DNA from: Pyrenula massariospora
Lineage: Eukaryota; Ascomycota; Eurotiomycetes; Pyrenulales; Pyrenulaceae
Length of the DNA: 64,000 nucleotides
Reading direction: 5' to 3'
NCBI GenBank assembly: GCA_021030905.1
Contig: JAGFMI010000011.1
Coordinates: forward strand, 124,001-188,000
In this document: positions 9,843 through 19,578 of the stretch, one piece after another
Layout of the letters: each line of letters opens with the position of its first letter
Numbering within the stretch: position 1 is the first letter of the stretch
Position numbers and translations under genes: made by a program
The notes under the pieces: model-generated
Seen by the model: the letters and a program-made list of their open reading frames with translations, nothing else
Database searches by the model: none
What the model was told of the DNA's origin: nothing

Positions 9843-11856
9843 ATGGTGACAGCAGTTGAGCATTCCGATAGTGAGTCCCGGACGGCGATTCTTGGGACGA
9901 CGCGGCCTGCTGGCAACAATGGGACGGTGCGCAACAGACATGGCAGGGACAACGCTCGCAAGCGTCGGCGAGGCAATCGCGTAGGGCGACGGGACGTGAA
10001 TGACTTTGTGCCCAAGGGCGGTCAATTCCCCTCCACTCTTTCAGTTGATGGCTCGAACTCCAGCAGCAGTGAGGAGGGCGAAGTCTCAAGTTCGAATGAT
10101 CAGAACCCACCGACCGGTAGAATTACCCTTTTCTTTAATCCTTACTCTTCGCTATGGTAACTACGCGCCGGTCTATCTTTCCAGCTGTAGAATGGATAAA
10201 AAAGCGCATCGGATCAGTCATGGCATACGTTGATTTGACTGAAACAGGTCATGAAGGCACCGAAGTTTCTGCAGAATCTTCCTCTGCTCCAAGAAGGAGG
10301 CATTATCTATCACGCGAGACAAAGATTGCGGGTACGGAGGAAGTGGTCGATTTGACCTCATCCGACGCCGGCAGCGCTTCTGAGTACTCTCCGCTAGGCG
10401 GGACAGACTTGATCCTGAACGTCCCAGGCGAGGCACCCGGAACTTCTCACAATGAGCCTCTAGAGATCTCCGACGACGAAACTGGGCCGTCTTTCTTGAT
10501 CGACACTGAAGGCTCGAAAGCTGAAAGTAGAGCTTCGGCCTTAAACAGCTCCATCCAAACTACAGCCGAGCCTCACATTTTAGGCACGTCCTCATTCACT
10601 GGCCAAGTTTCCGCACATGACAGCCTTGATTCTGCTCCTGCAAGAATAAACAACAAAATGCCTACCAGACTTGCGGACCTCGACACTGATGAATTACAAG
10701 AGCAATTCAAATATGCATTATTTTACATGGACCGAGAGAAGATTGACTTGGACGGCCCGGTACGTGTTGTCAGTCTTTAAAGGACTGGAAGAGCTGACCA
10801 AAGTCGCTAGGTAACGTGTTTATTCTGCTTGAAGCAGGGACATCTGGAGGATCGATGTCCCTTAAAATTGGTATGCCTGTTTCGTTTATGCTGCAGCTAT
10901 TACTAACGCCATTTCCTTGATAGTGCGAGCACTGCGGGCGTTTTGATCAGCATCTCAGCAAGGATTGCCCTCGTTGGCGCCGATGTCTGAAATGCAGAGA
11001 ACGGGGCCATGACATGTTTCAATGCCGTGCGCCTCTGAAAGAAAACGGAGTGCCCTGTGACCTCTGCGACAGTTATGGCCATCTCGAAGACAAATGTCCT
11101 TCACGATGGAATATACCTCCGCCTGAAGCGCCCACCGACAAGCTTGAATTGTATATCAGTTGTGCGATATGCAGTCAGAAGAATCATCTCTTCGGCGACT
11201 GCCCTCAACGTAAAAATACAAATGGTAGCAATTGGACACTAAAAGATATCGACCCCTCAAGAATAATCAACCTCTCCTTTCAGACTGGACCAGGGAGGAA
11301 AGAAAGCTCATTTGCCTTCAGACCTCGACCAATGGAGCTTCGAATCAAAGGTCGAGCCGGACCGTCGCAACAAGAAGATACCGAAATGGGCGACGATCCA
11401 GCAGAGTTCTTTGGTCCCCGAGTCCCACCCAAGCAGCCCAGCCATATTCGCTTCAGCGATAATAGTTTCGGTGGTTCTTCTCGTCCCACCGTTGACCGTG
11501 GCCCGCCGGGCTATGATTCGTACCAGCCAGGTTCATCTCGGTATTCAACAACGGTTCGTCGAGACAACTATGGCCCTCCACCACGCGCCGACAGCTACAG
11601 AGATGATCGCCATGACCGCTACCACAACCCGTTTGCAGACGAAAGACGTCGCTCACGGTCTCCTCCTCGCCGCCGAGGGGGTGACAGTTGGCAGCCACCG
11701 CTTCCGCCCGGTCCACCTCCAGGACCTCCTTCGAGAAATCGAGGAGGGAGGGCTGGCAGAGGTCGAGGTGGTGGCGGTGGATCGAACCAGACAAGAGACG
11801 TGTATCGTCCAATGCCCAGCGCCGGCAAAAAGAATTGGGATCGACATCGTTTGTGA
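9843..11856 (+). CDS. Air1/Air2-like zinc-knuckle protein (TRAMP-type RNA surveillance)
   Basis: Four exons, 9843-10116, 10185-10759, 10811-10870 and 10924-11856, close to 613 residues. The N-terminal ~280 residues are acidic and disordered with VDLTETG and EEVVDLTSSD, which look like SUMO-interacting motifs. Residues ~284-400 hold consecutive CCHC knuckles: VTCLFCLKQGHLEDRCP, CEHCGRFDQHLSKDCP, CLKCRERGHDMFQC, CDLCDSYGHLEDKCP and CAICSQKNHLFGDCP. The C-terminus is Arg/Ser/Pro-rich, ending in an RGG-like glycine-rich tail. Knuckle number and order match Air proteins, which carry RNA for the Trf4/5-Mtr4 complex to the nuclear exosome. One intron falls between knuckles 1 and 2. Assignment to Air is by architecture; another CCHC RNA-binding protein is possible. 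Confidence 0.8.
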
Positions 11857-12044
11857 GAGTTGACCTTGCATTCTAGAGACCTGTACTGGGCAGTGATGAT
11901 TCAGTGAATAAAGGAAATGACAATCTTGATGTGGATTTGCGCGTCAACAACGCCGAATACTTCTATCTCCGAATCAAGCTTCCAATGAGTGGCGAACGCC
12001 AAGATTGCATCTCCAACTCCTTCTCCATCAACCTCCAAAGATTT

Positions 12045-12094
12045 GTGAGTAACGGATGTTTTCGTAGCCCTTACTTATAACATATCTTTTTCAG
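12045..12094 (+). other. Probable 5'-UTR intron of the LDH2-type gene
   Basis: GTGAGT at 12045 and a T-rich stretch ending TTTTTCAG at 12094 give a 50-bp intron of normal fungal size, 46 bp before the ATG at 12140. It splits no recognisable coding sequence, so it is read as a leader intron. Confidence 0.45.
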
Positions 12095-12139
12095 TTCCCA
12101 TTCTGATCGAACCAAGCCAGCCTCGTAGTCGTCAAAATA

Positions 12140-13231
12140 ATGTCAGATCAAACCTCCGAATCCCAAACACTCTACATCCGCCCTGCATCCGCCTTAGCCT
12201 TTGCCCAATCCCTTCTCGAAGCCCACGAAGTCCCCCAAAATCATGCTCAAATCGTAGCCGAATGCCTGGTCCATGCAGACCTCCACGGCCACGACACCCA
12301 TGGCATCAATCGCTTAAGACCGTACCTGACCCGTCTCCGCAAAGGCCTCATCTCCCCCAGCGCCATTCCAACTATCACAAATATCACCCCCGTAGTTGCC
12401 CAGTGCGACGCCCACAACGCCTTCGGCTTCATCGCCGCTCGCCTGTCTATGTCCAAAGCCATCGAGATCGCACGAGAATACGGCATCGGCATGGTCAGCG
12501 TCAAGCACTCGAACCACTTCGGCACCTCGGCGACCTTCGTCCAGCAGGCGGTCGACGCGGATATGCTGTCCCTCGTCTTTACCAATAGCAGCCCCGCCAT
12601 GCCAGCCTGGGGCGGCCGGGAGAAGCTCCTCGGCGTCAGCCCCATCGCGGCGGGGGCCCCTGGCGGGAGGGAAGGGAGGCCGTTTGTCATGGATATGGCA
12701 CCCAGTGTGGTGGCGAGAGGGAAAGTGCATCGTGCTGCGCGGCGGGGGGAGGCGATTCCCGAGGGGTGGGCGTTGGATGCGGAGGGGAGGGCGACGACGG
12801 ACCCGACGGCCGCGTTGGAGGGTGGGGTGATGTTGCCGATGGCGGGGCCGAAGGGGAGCGCGCTGAGTATCATGATGGATGTTTTTTCTGGGGTGTTGGG
12901 GGGGAGTGCGTTTGCTGGGGAAGTGGAGGGGCCGTATGAGAGTACGAGGGAGGCGAATGTGGGACATTTGTTTGTTGTGATTCGGCCGGATTTGTTTATG
13001 TCGCTAGAGGACTTTAGGAGGAGGATGACGGAGTTGTATACGAAGGTAGTCGGGAGTGAGAGGATGGAGGGGTGCGAGCGGATTTATTTTCCTGGTGAGA
13101 TTGAGGCGGGGAGGGCGAAAGAGAGAGAAAGGTCGGGCCTTCCGTTTTTGAAGAGTGAGGTGGAGAGATTGAATGAGGAGGCAAGAGCGGCCGGGGTTGC
13201 GGAGTTGGAAGCGACTGTGAATGCTGCCTAA
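12140..13231 (+). CDS. LDH2/MDG1-type malate/L-lactate dehydrogenase family oxidoreductase
   Basis: A single-exon gene of 363 residues, close to family length (about 330-370). Family motifs are DLHGHDTHGINRL near residue 53 (substrate-binding region), SVKHSNHFGTSATF near 120 (catalytic His neighbourhood), FTNSSPAMPAWGG, and GPKGSALSIMMD near 235. These enzymes use NAD(P)H to reduce 2-oxoacids with a fold unrelated to classical LDH/MDH. The substrate cannot be read from sequence; malate, lactate, ureidoglycolate and sugar-derived oxoacids are all known in the family. No targeting signal is obvious. Third-position usage is C-rich up to about 12640 and G-rich after it, a sharp internal switch. 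Confidence 0.9.
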   Translation: MSDQTSESQTLYIRPASALAFAQSLLEAHEVPQNHAQIVAECLVHADLHGHDTHGINRLRPYLTRLRKGLISPSAIPTITNITPVVAQCDAHNAFGFIAARLSMSKAIEIAREYGIGMVSVKHSNHFGTSATFVQQAVDADMLSLVFTNSSPAMPAWGGREKLLGVSPIAAGAPGGREGRPFVMDMAPSVVARGKVHRAARRGEAIPEGWALDAEGRATTDPTAALEGGVMLPMAGPKGSALSIMMDVFSGVLGGSAFAGEVEGPYESTREANVGHLFVVIRPDLFMSLEDFRRRMTELYTKVVGSERMEGCERIYFPGEIEAGRAKERERSGLPFLKSEVERLNEEARAAGVAELEATVNAA

Positions 13232-13673
13232 TGGAGAGTGAAGTCGCAACTGGAATATTCGCAGAATAAATCGTGAAGCTGCTTTATCACTCTCAAGGAC
13301 ACTCTCGGATTGCGACGGCTATCACCGGACAATAATATCGATATCAACATTAGCAATTACTTCAATCTCCGGCCGATCTCTCTTTAGCCCACTTGATTAC
13401 GTATCAATCACCACATGTCCATCACAACACAGATCAGACGAGACTTTGAAAAAAGACACATCAATCTTACAGCTTCATTTGAGATCAACAGAGACCCTAG
13501 TCCCACAAACTCCACCCACACATCCCCAAAACCAGCACAAACGATACAAAAATTGTTCACATCCACCCACGACGACCAACTCTCACGCCCACATTGGCGC
13601 CCGGCCCTAAGTCACTTCGACTCTACATAACTCGAAAAGAATCCCAACTCATCCACCTCCAAACGCCCCACAA
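13232..13673. other. Intergenic
   Basis: 3' region of the dehydrogenase gene and presumed promoter of the next frame. A short frame at 13415-13630 has no supporting feature. Nothing else seen. Confidence 0.4.
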
Positions 13674-14333
13674 ATGCCGCTCCACAAACGCCTCCCCAAC
13701 CCCCCCTCAACCGGCGACCTAAAAGCCCACCGCAACTACACCCTCCACGCAGAACTAAAACAAAAACTCCAACCGCCACCGCCCACTCACACCGAAAAGC
13801 TGCCGGACTCGACGACGTGGGCGGCGCTGTCGTCCACGTTGGTCGCAAATCTTGATCATGAAGCTAAGGTGCGGTATGTGATGGAATTTTATCGGGCGAG
13901 GATTGAGAGAGAGCGGGAGGAGCAGGGGGAGAGGGTTAGGAGGGAAGTTGAAGGGAAGGGGAATGCGGGGGTGGGGCGGAAGGGAAATGAGGTGGTGGAG
14001 GGCTGGCTGGATGGACAAGGTGAAAGAGCGGTGGATAGTGCGAGGACATCAGCGGACTCTAAGAGTGGTGATGGCCTGCGTCGGGAGGAGGGGGCGCGGT
14101 ACAGGACGAGGCAGCGGGGTGGGTTTGAGAGCGCGGACAATTTGCGGCGGAAGGAGGAGAGGGAGTGGGTGGTGGTGAGGGGGAAGGGGGATGAGCTGCC
14201 GAGGACGTCGGGTGGGGTGGAGGTTGTGGATTTGACAGGGAGTGATGGTGAGGGGGAGCGGCTGGGTAGGAGTATGACCCGAGGAAGAGCGCGAAGAAGG
14301 GGAAGAGGAGAGCAGGCTATTGATGGGCCATGA
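13674..14333 (+). CDS. Hypothetical charged protein, 219 aa, with a SUMO-interacting-like motif
   Basis: An intact frame starting MPLHKRLPNPPSTGDLKAHR. It has a short helical core around residues 45-85 (STTWAALSSTLVANLDHEAK, then VMEFYRARIERERE), followed by Arg/Glu/Gly-rich low complexity. Near the C-terminus the run EVVDLTGSDGEGE resembles a SUMO-interacting motif with an acidic flank, and the tail is RGR-rich. No family recognised. Base composition changes from C-rich to G-rich near 13810, as in neighbouring genes. A nuclear role is guessed from the basic, SIM-bearing tail only. Confidence 0.5.
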   Translation: MPLHKRLPNPPSTGDLKAHRNYTLHAELKQKLQPPPPTHTEKLPDSTTWAALSSTLVANLDHEAKVRYVMEFYRARIEREREEQGERVRREVEGKGNAGVGRKGNEVVEGWLDGQGERAVDSARTSADSKSGDGLRREEGARYRTRQRGGFESADNLRRKEEREWVVVRGKGDELPRTSGGVEVVDLTGSDGEGERLGRSMTRGRARRRGRGEQAIDGP

Positions 14334-14767
14334 GGTGGAGCGGAAATAGCTGCTTGAGACTTGCGGGGTTTATAAGTACGCAAGATAGGCAAAACTCAGT
14401 TAGCTTTAATACCATCCCAGGGAGGGAAGCGTGTAACCGCCCTCAAGCACTTCGGGAGTCAATAAACAAAGAAAAGGGAGAATTAAATGGTGTGATAAGC
14501 AACGGTAGAAACTCCAACATTTACATAGTATTGTATAGTACATATCCCTCAACAAATTGCCAACATAGATGGGCCTTCAACCCGAAATCTTTCCTCACAC
14601 CTCCAACGCCTCATCACGGAATAGAAATCTATAACCCTCTTACATCTCCAAAACATAGCACATTCCACCACCATCCACCGCATCTCCCCATCCCTCTACA
14701 CCTACGACTTGCCCACCCTCATACCCCCATTCCTAAAACACAAAGCGTCAGCCATCCATCCCGCACA

Positions 14768-14977
14768 TCAATCATCGCACATCACGTACGCATACTGCGG
14801 CGGATACCCCTGCGGCGGCGGCTGCTGATACGCGCCGCCGCCCTGGTACTGCTGGGGCGGCGGGGCCGCCTGGTAATCCTGGTCGAAGGCTGATTGGTGG
14901 CCGTTTTTGTGCTGCTTCTTCGCGTCGCGCTTGTCCATGGATTTCTTGATGCGTTTGTAGGCTGCGTAGGCTAGCAT
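14768..14977 (-). CDS. Small Pro/Gln/Tyr-rich protein, 69 aa
   Basis: The start is taken at MLAYAAYKRIKKSMDKRDAK rather than an upstream Met, since the sequence before it is proline-rich leader-like. A basic helical head is followed by AAPPPQQYQGGGAYQQPPPQ and ends YAYVMCDD. Such short tails are common in small fungal proteins of unknown function. No domain recognised. Confidence 0.5.
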   Translation of the reverse strand: MLAYAAYKRIKKSMDKRDAKKQHKNGHQSAFDQDYQAAPPPQQYQGGGAYQQPPPQGYPPQYAYVMCDD

Positions 14978-15985
14978 GGTGGGATTTGTGCGTTGGGGAA
15001 TTGGGGGATTGGGGGGGTGTGCTTGTAGAAGAGAAAAGGTTGGTTGGAGTTGGATTGGCGCGTTGAAAATATCAAGAATGATTCTTGTAGAAGAGAGAGT
15101 CTTTGTGGTCAAGTTGGCTTTTTGGAATATGGGAGAGGAGAGTAGATAGCTAGAAAGAGGAAGATGTCATGAAAGGGAGGAATCAAGGAGACCTTTATAC
15201 CACCTTTGCTGGGCTATCGTGTCTGACGAAATCCTCCAGCCACGAAGCTGATCGGCTGCACAGCCTTCTCCAAGTCATACGTGCAATGCCATCAGGGAAA
15301 CAGATGCTGTCAAGCAGGACAGAGTTGGGCATGAGATGACATCCGGCGCAATATTGAATTGGCTCTTTGGCTCCTGAAACAATGCGATGAAGATGGGGAA
15401 ATGATGCGCGGTCGTGGAATGGCGCCTTTTCAGGCTTAGGGGCCGGAGGGTTCCGGCCTCTTTGGGGAATCGAGGAATCCTTCCGGTTGGGGGGCACTGC
15501 TCACTGTGACAACTGGTTTAGGGATTTGCGCATGGTTTAGTATCGGTGTATTTTCTGGAGTTCTTTTTCAGATATCTTGACGCCGTGGGGGTGACGCAAT
15601 GGGTCGGTGATGAATGGACTACATTCAATGCCGAGGTTATCATGCTTGGTTTCAAGAAAGTTGAGACGCGTTCAGCATGGCTGGTTATGCTATGATCGCA
15701 GGGCTGTGCAGAATACTGCAAGATTGTGGTAAGGGCTCTCAATTGGCCATAGGAATTCTGCAGAATGGCACCTTTGAAGCACTAGGCAGAACGATGGAGT
15801 GCAGTGGTTATCGACTAGGTGGGAACATCGAAAAGCAGAGTTGCGTAAGTCTTAATGGGGCGAACACAATTATTGGCGATTAAACAAACATCTCGCACAT
15901 GAATGACGGCTATCAGCCTGCCACTGTTCGGGGCCCTGCCATGAGCCCACTGACGCTGCGAAGGTTCCCTTCTCGGTGGAGGCTG
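14978..15985. other. Intergenic, no supported gene
   Basis: Left end is G-rich and probably belongs to the leader of the small minus-strand gene. Short frames at 15195-15497 (-) and 15677-15883 (+) have no signal peptide, domain or splice support. Confidence 0.4.
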
Positions 15986-18735
15986 TCATGACGCTCTTGG
16001 CCTCTTCCTTCTACGTTCTGCTGAACGTGGAGCTGGCCTTTTCGTTGACCCGTGTCTTGTATGCGAACCATGTCTTCCATCTGACGCACCATTTCCGTCC
16101 GAGCTATTACCTTCTTCCACATCATCTTCTCCTTCCAGTTCGTTTCCTGCTTCCGTTCCATCTCCACCTTCAGCTTCATCTCCTTCTCCTTCTCCTTCTC
16201 CAGCTCCATCTCCTCCTTCTCGCCCATCCCTTCCTTTCGAACGATGCTTATTTGAAGATTTGTTACGTTCCGACGACGGAAATCTCTCTGATGGACTGTC
16301 TCTCCCGGACAGACTGTATCCTCCTGAAACCTCTTCCGCTGCAAGACCTCTATCTTCAGCAGTCTGCCGCCGTACCTCTGCCCAAATAGGACTACCACCG
16401 CTATCCGTTCTCATGTCGCGAACCCAAACAGTCCTTACATTATCACCTTCTCCAACGTCCAAGGGAAAGTACGCCGTATCCCGTGTGGTGTTGTGTTCTC
16501 GAAGGACACCCAAGCGCAACACCCGTCCGTGCTCCAGACCCCACGCATAAAGCATTATCGCAAGCTGTCGATCGTTGTAGGAGTCTGGATTCAGCACACT
16601 GGCATCTCCATGCGCGTACGCATGGAACGCTCGAAGTTCCATTGCTTGGTTGAATTGTGTAGTGTTCCACGGGCGGATATGCATCCGTGCGAGATACGGC
16701 AAAGTCGCATAGTATCCGCGCATTCGGCCACTCCCGCCCGTTGGAACAATTGTGTGACCGCGGCCAAAGCTACGAGTATAACGAGGCTTCACTGATGTTG
16801 TAATTCGGTCGCTAGGTTCCCTCAGCATTGGGCTGGACGGCTGTAGATGAGTTACGTCCAAGTCGTCCCCATCGTTTTCGTCATCTTGACTGCCGTCCTT
16901 GTCATCTTCACCGAAGACATCTTTTGGTCTGAATCGTGGGTCTACATCTCTTTTAATAGCGTCGAGTGTTGATTTTGACATATGGAAATAAGGTATAAAT
17001 TCCAACGGATAAGGATCTACGCCAGGTGCCAGTATTACACATTGTCGGGTGGCTGGATCGACTGCCGGACTAGGTCCATCGAAGCTTCTCTCGAAAATCC
17101 CATCGAGTCGATAAACATCGTAAGCAGTCTCGATGTCATGCGGGTTAGGCTGTATTGTTCCAAGTTGAAGAATACTGAAGTCTTCGGGCTTGAACGCCAC
17201 GTAATCGTTGGTAAGTTGTGTCCTAGCCAGTGCAATCTTTTCCCTGTCGATTATGCGTCCAATCTCCTCAAGCGGTGGCCTCTCGTCAGGGTTTGCTCGT
17301 AGGCATTGGCGAACGAGATCTCTCAACTCTTTGCTGTAATCTGGTTTCTTACCTGTCTTGATTTCTTTTACTGTATTCCCGTCGTCGCGGTGTTCAATAT
17401 GCTCCGTTTCTGGCCACTCGGCGACATGCATAAGCTCCCACATCAGCATTCCTATTGCCCATACATGGGCGGGCGATTCTAGTTGGGCATTTGTATCGAT
17501 GCTCGGAAATTTCTTCTTGATATCTTTGAGTTGTTCCTGCTCATTCGTAAGCTCCATACGTTACCGAGATAGCTTGAATTTCAAATCGGCTGTTGAAAAG
17601 GCGTGCAAGAAGCATTCTCGATCTCAATAATGCAGGCTGACAAGATTTTAAGGTCACAAATGGGGTAGAAGCACCGCAACCGTTAATGCTAAACACGCGT
17701 TACGTGCCTTTGCTCCTGTCTGCTTGGAAGAGTGTAGTGCAAGCAATGGTTGAGAGAAGGCAAGAAAGCCAAAGAGGATGTAGGAGAGGAGATAGCTTAC
17801 CGGCAGAAAGTAGGCTCTTGTACCGATCCCCCACAACTGTGTAGGGTTGCTACTATCTCTTCTTGAGGTTAACCGCGACAGCCCAAAGTCCCCCAACTTT
17901 AGTACGGGATACTTTTTCTCATACCGGTCTTCCGAATCTGGAAGTGCGTCACCTAAGAGGACATTCGAGGCTTTCACGTCAAGATGCAGCATTTGCAATG
18001 AAGAATCGTGATTCCATGCCGCGTCCCGGAAAGGGCCGTCCTTCATGGTCCTGGTCGCGTCCAAGAGGCATTTGAACGCATGCCAGAGAAACGACTCCGA
18101 TAGATAGGAGCTGTGGAGTATTAGTGTGCCATGAAACCAGGATATAGCTCGATGAACCTACGCGAAAGAAAGGTAGCGCTTCCTGAATTGCGAGAGGTCG
18201 CCGTTAGGACAGTACTCGAGGTAGAAACGCCAAATATTCTGCCTTCGGAAGCGCTTGAAATGTTTGATTCGCAGAATGTTTTTACAGTCTAGCTCGTTAA
18301 GCTGGTACATGTGAATCATTTCAGTTGGAAGTTTCGTAGTGCCAAAGAATCGCCTATCAGATAGTTCCATCTGCTTGACGTAGACTTGCTTGATGACGAC
18401 ATTCTAAGGTTCTGGTTAGTCAAGGATATCCAGAGACGATTTCAGCGTACATCGATGGGATTCCCTTCTTCGTCAAGCTTCTGCCAGAGCCCGGCGGTCC
18501 CATAGCCCCCAGCCCCAAGGATGCGTTTCCCATGCCAGCTTGCGTCTCCTAGTCTTGCGCTAGAATTCTTGAATCGTTCGTATTCTGCGCTAGTAATTTC
18601 GCCTGTGTTCTTACCTTTCAGTTCGTCAAATAAGAGCGAAAGAGAAGATTTTGGGAGGGCTTTAGGATCGTCAAATTCTTTGAGCGTTGGAAGCTTGTCG
18701 TACTTGCCTTCCAAGCGCCACTGTGTGGTGGACAT
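15986..18735 (-). CDS. Protein kinase with fungal C-terminal domain (paralog A), ~800 aa
   Basis: Exons 18451-18735, 18162-18403, 17801-18110 and about 15986-17551; the last acceptor is the least certain point. The kinase domain shows a glycine loop GAGGYGTAGLW (residues 74-84), VVIK with the ATP-binding Lys at ~100, HLDVKASNVLL (catalytic Asp ~220; Leu replaces the usual Arg, a non-RD kinase), DFG at 250-252 and the helix-F motif as HVWAIGMLMWELM. After the kinase comes an acidic linker and a distinct domain at ~535-670 with RSFGRGHTIVPT, FHAYAHGDASVL, SYNDRQLAIMLYAWGLEHG and YFPLDV, shared with the neighbour. The tail (680-800) is Glu/Gly/Ser/Lys/Arg low complexity with a likely nuclear signal (RRRKRPR). 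Exons 2 and 3 have exactly the same lengths (242 and 310 nt) as in paralog B, so the two arose by tandem duplication. Substrates unknown. Confidence 0.85.
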
Positions 18736-19578
18736 TTTGTTATGACGCAGCTAGGCTGTTGTACATGATTTGACTTCGAGGCCTCGGAAATTGCTACGAG
18801 CTGTGTATGGGTACCAAAGAGACAGTGGCTGAAAGACATTCTTTGTTCTCTTGTCAAAGGCGTCGCATTTGAAGAAATGTATGAATGTATTTTCATACTG
18901 GAAGGCTAAGACCTAGCTCATACAAAGGGATAGGCGAATCTGTGGGCACTTTAAAATATCCTGAAGTTCTTTCTGATTTTATGACAGCCAATGGATCGAT
19001 TTGCATTCTCCGGTAGTGCTTCAGAAGAGAAGATCAGAGTACAAAGAAATGATACTTGTCAAAATTGGCAAGATCAAAGTGGCTAAGAATGATAAATTGC
19101 TTTTATTTTCAATTTTTCCTTTGAAGAAAGAGGCTCGGCAAGACTGATCTCGTTACCATCGTAAAAAAACACATTTTTCGCGGACAAAAAGCTAAAGAGC
19201 ATGAATCATATATAAATTTCTGTTATGCGAAGATGAACGTTGCAAGATTAAGACTGCTGTAGAAACCTCTATGCGTATAGATCTTGTATGGAGAGAAGCA
19301 CTTCCACATCCATGGCATGCACGTGTGCAACGCTAAGCCATGCGACCTCGCTATAGCGCATCGTGGATAGAGAGCAAATTTCGTTGTTGTCGCTAGTACG
19401 ATGAAATGATAAGGATCTCAAATGGGTGTGTCAAAACGGTGTCAGCACAGGAGCAGATCTTGGAAGAGGCTATCTATCTCTTGGATTTTAAGGATCCGGG
19501 AAGGCGCTTCGTACTAGTTCAGCGAGTAATTGCTATAAAGCTAGATTACTCAAGCTCTGACTCCGTAATACTGCTTTT
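18736..19578. other. Intergenic between tandem kinase genes
   Basis: 843 bp, AT-richer than the genes; promoter of paralog A and 3' region of paralog B. No additional gene or remnant seen. Confidence 0.5.

Noticed and set aside
12247-12967. Long minus-strand frames opposite the LDH2-type gene
   Set aside because: Shadows of a GC-rich coding gene; composition and motifs fit only the plus frame.
16150-16215. CTCCTT-rich tract as a microsatellite
   Set aside because: It codes for the Gly/Glu low-complexity tail of kinase paralog A in the minus frame.
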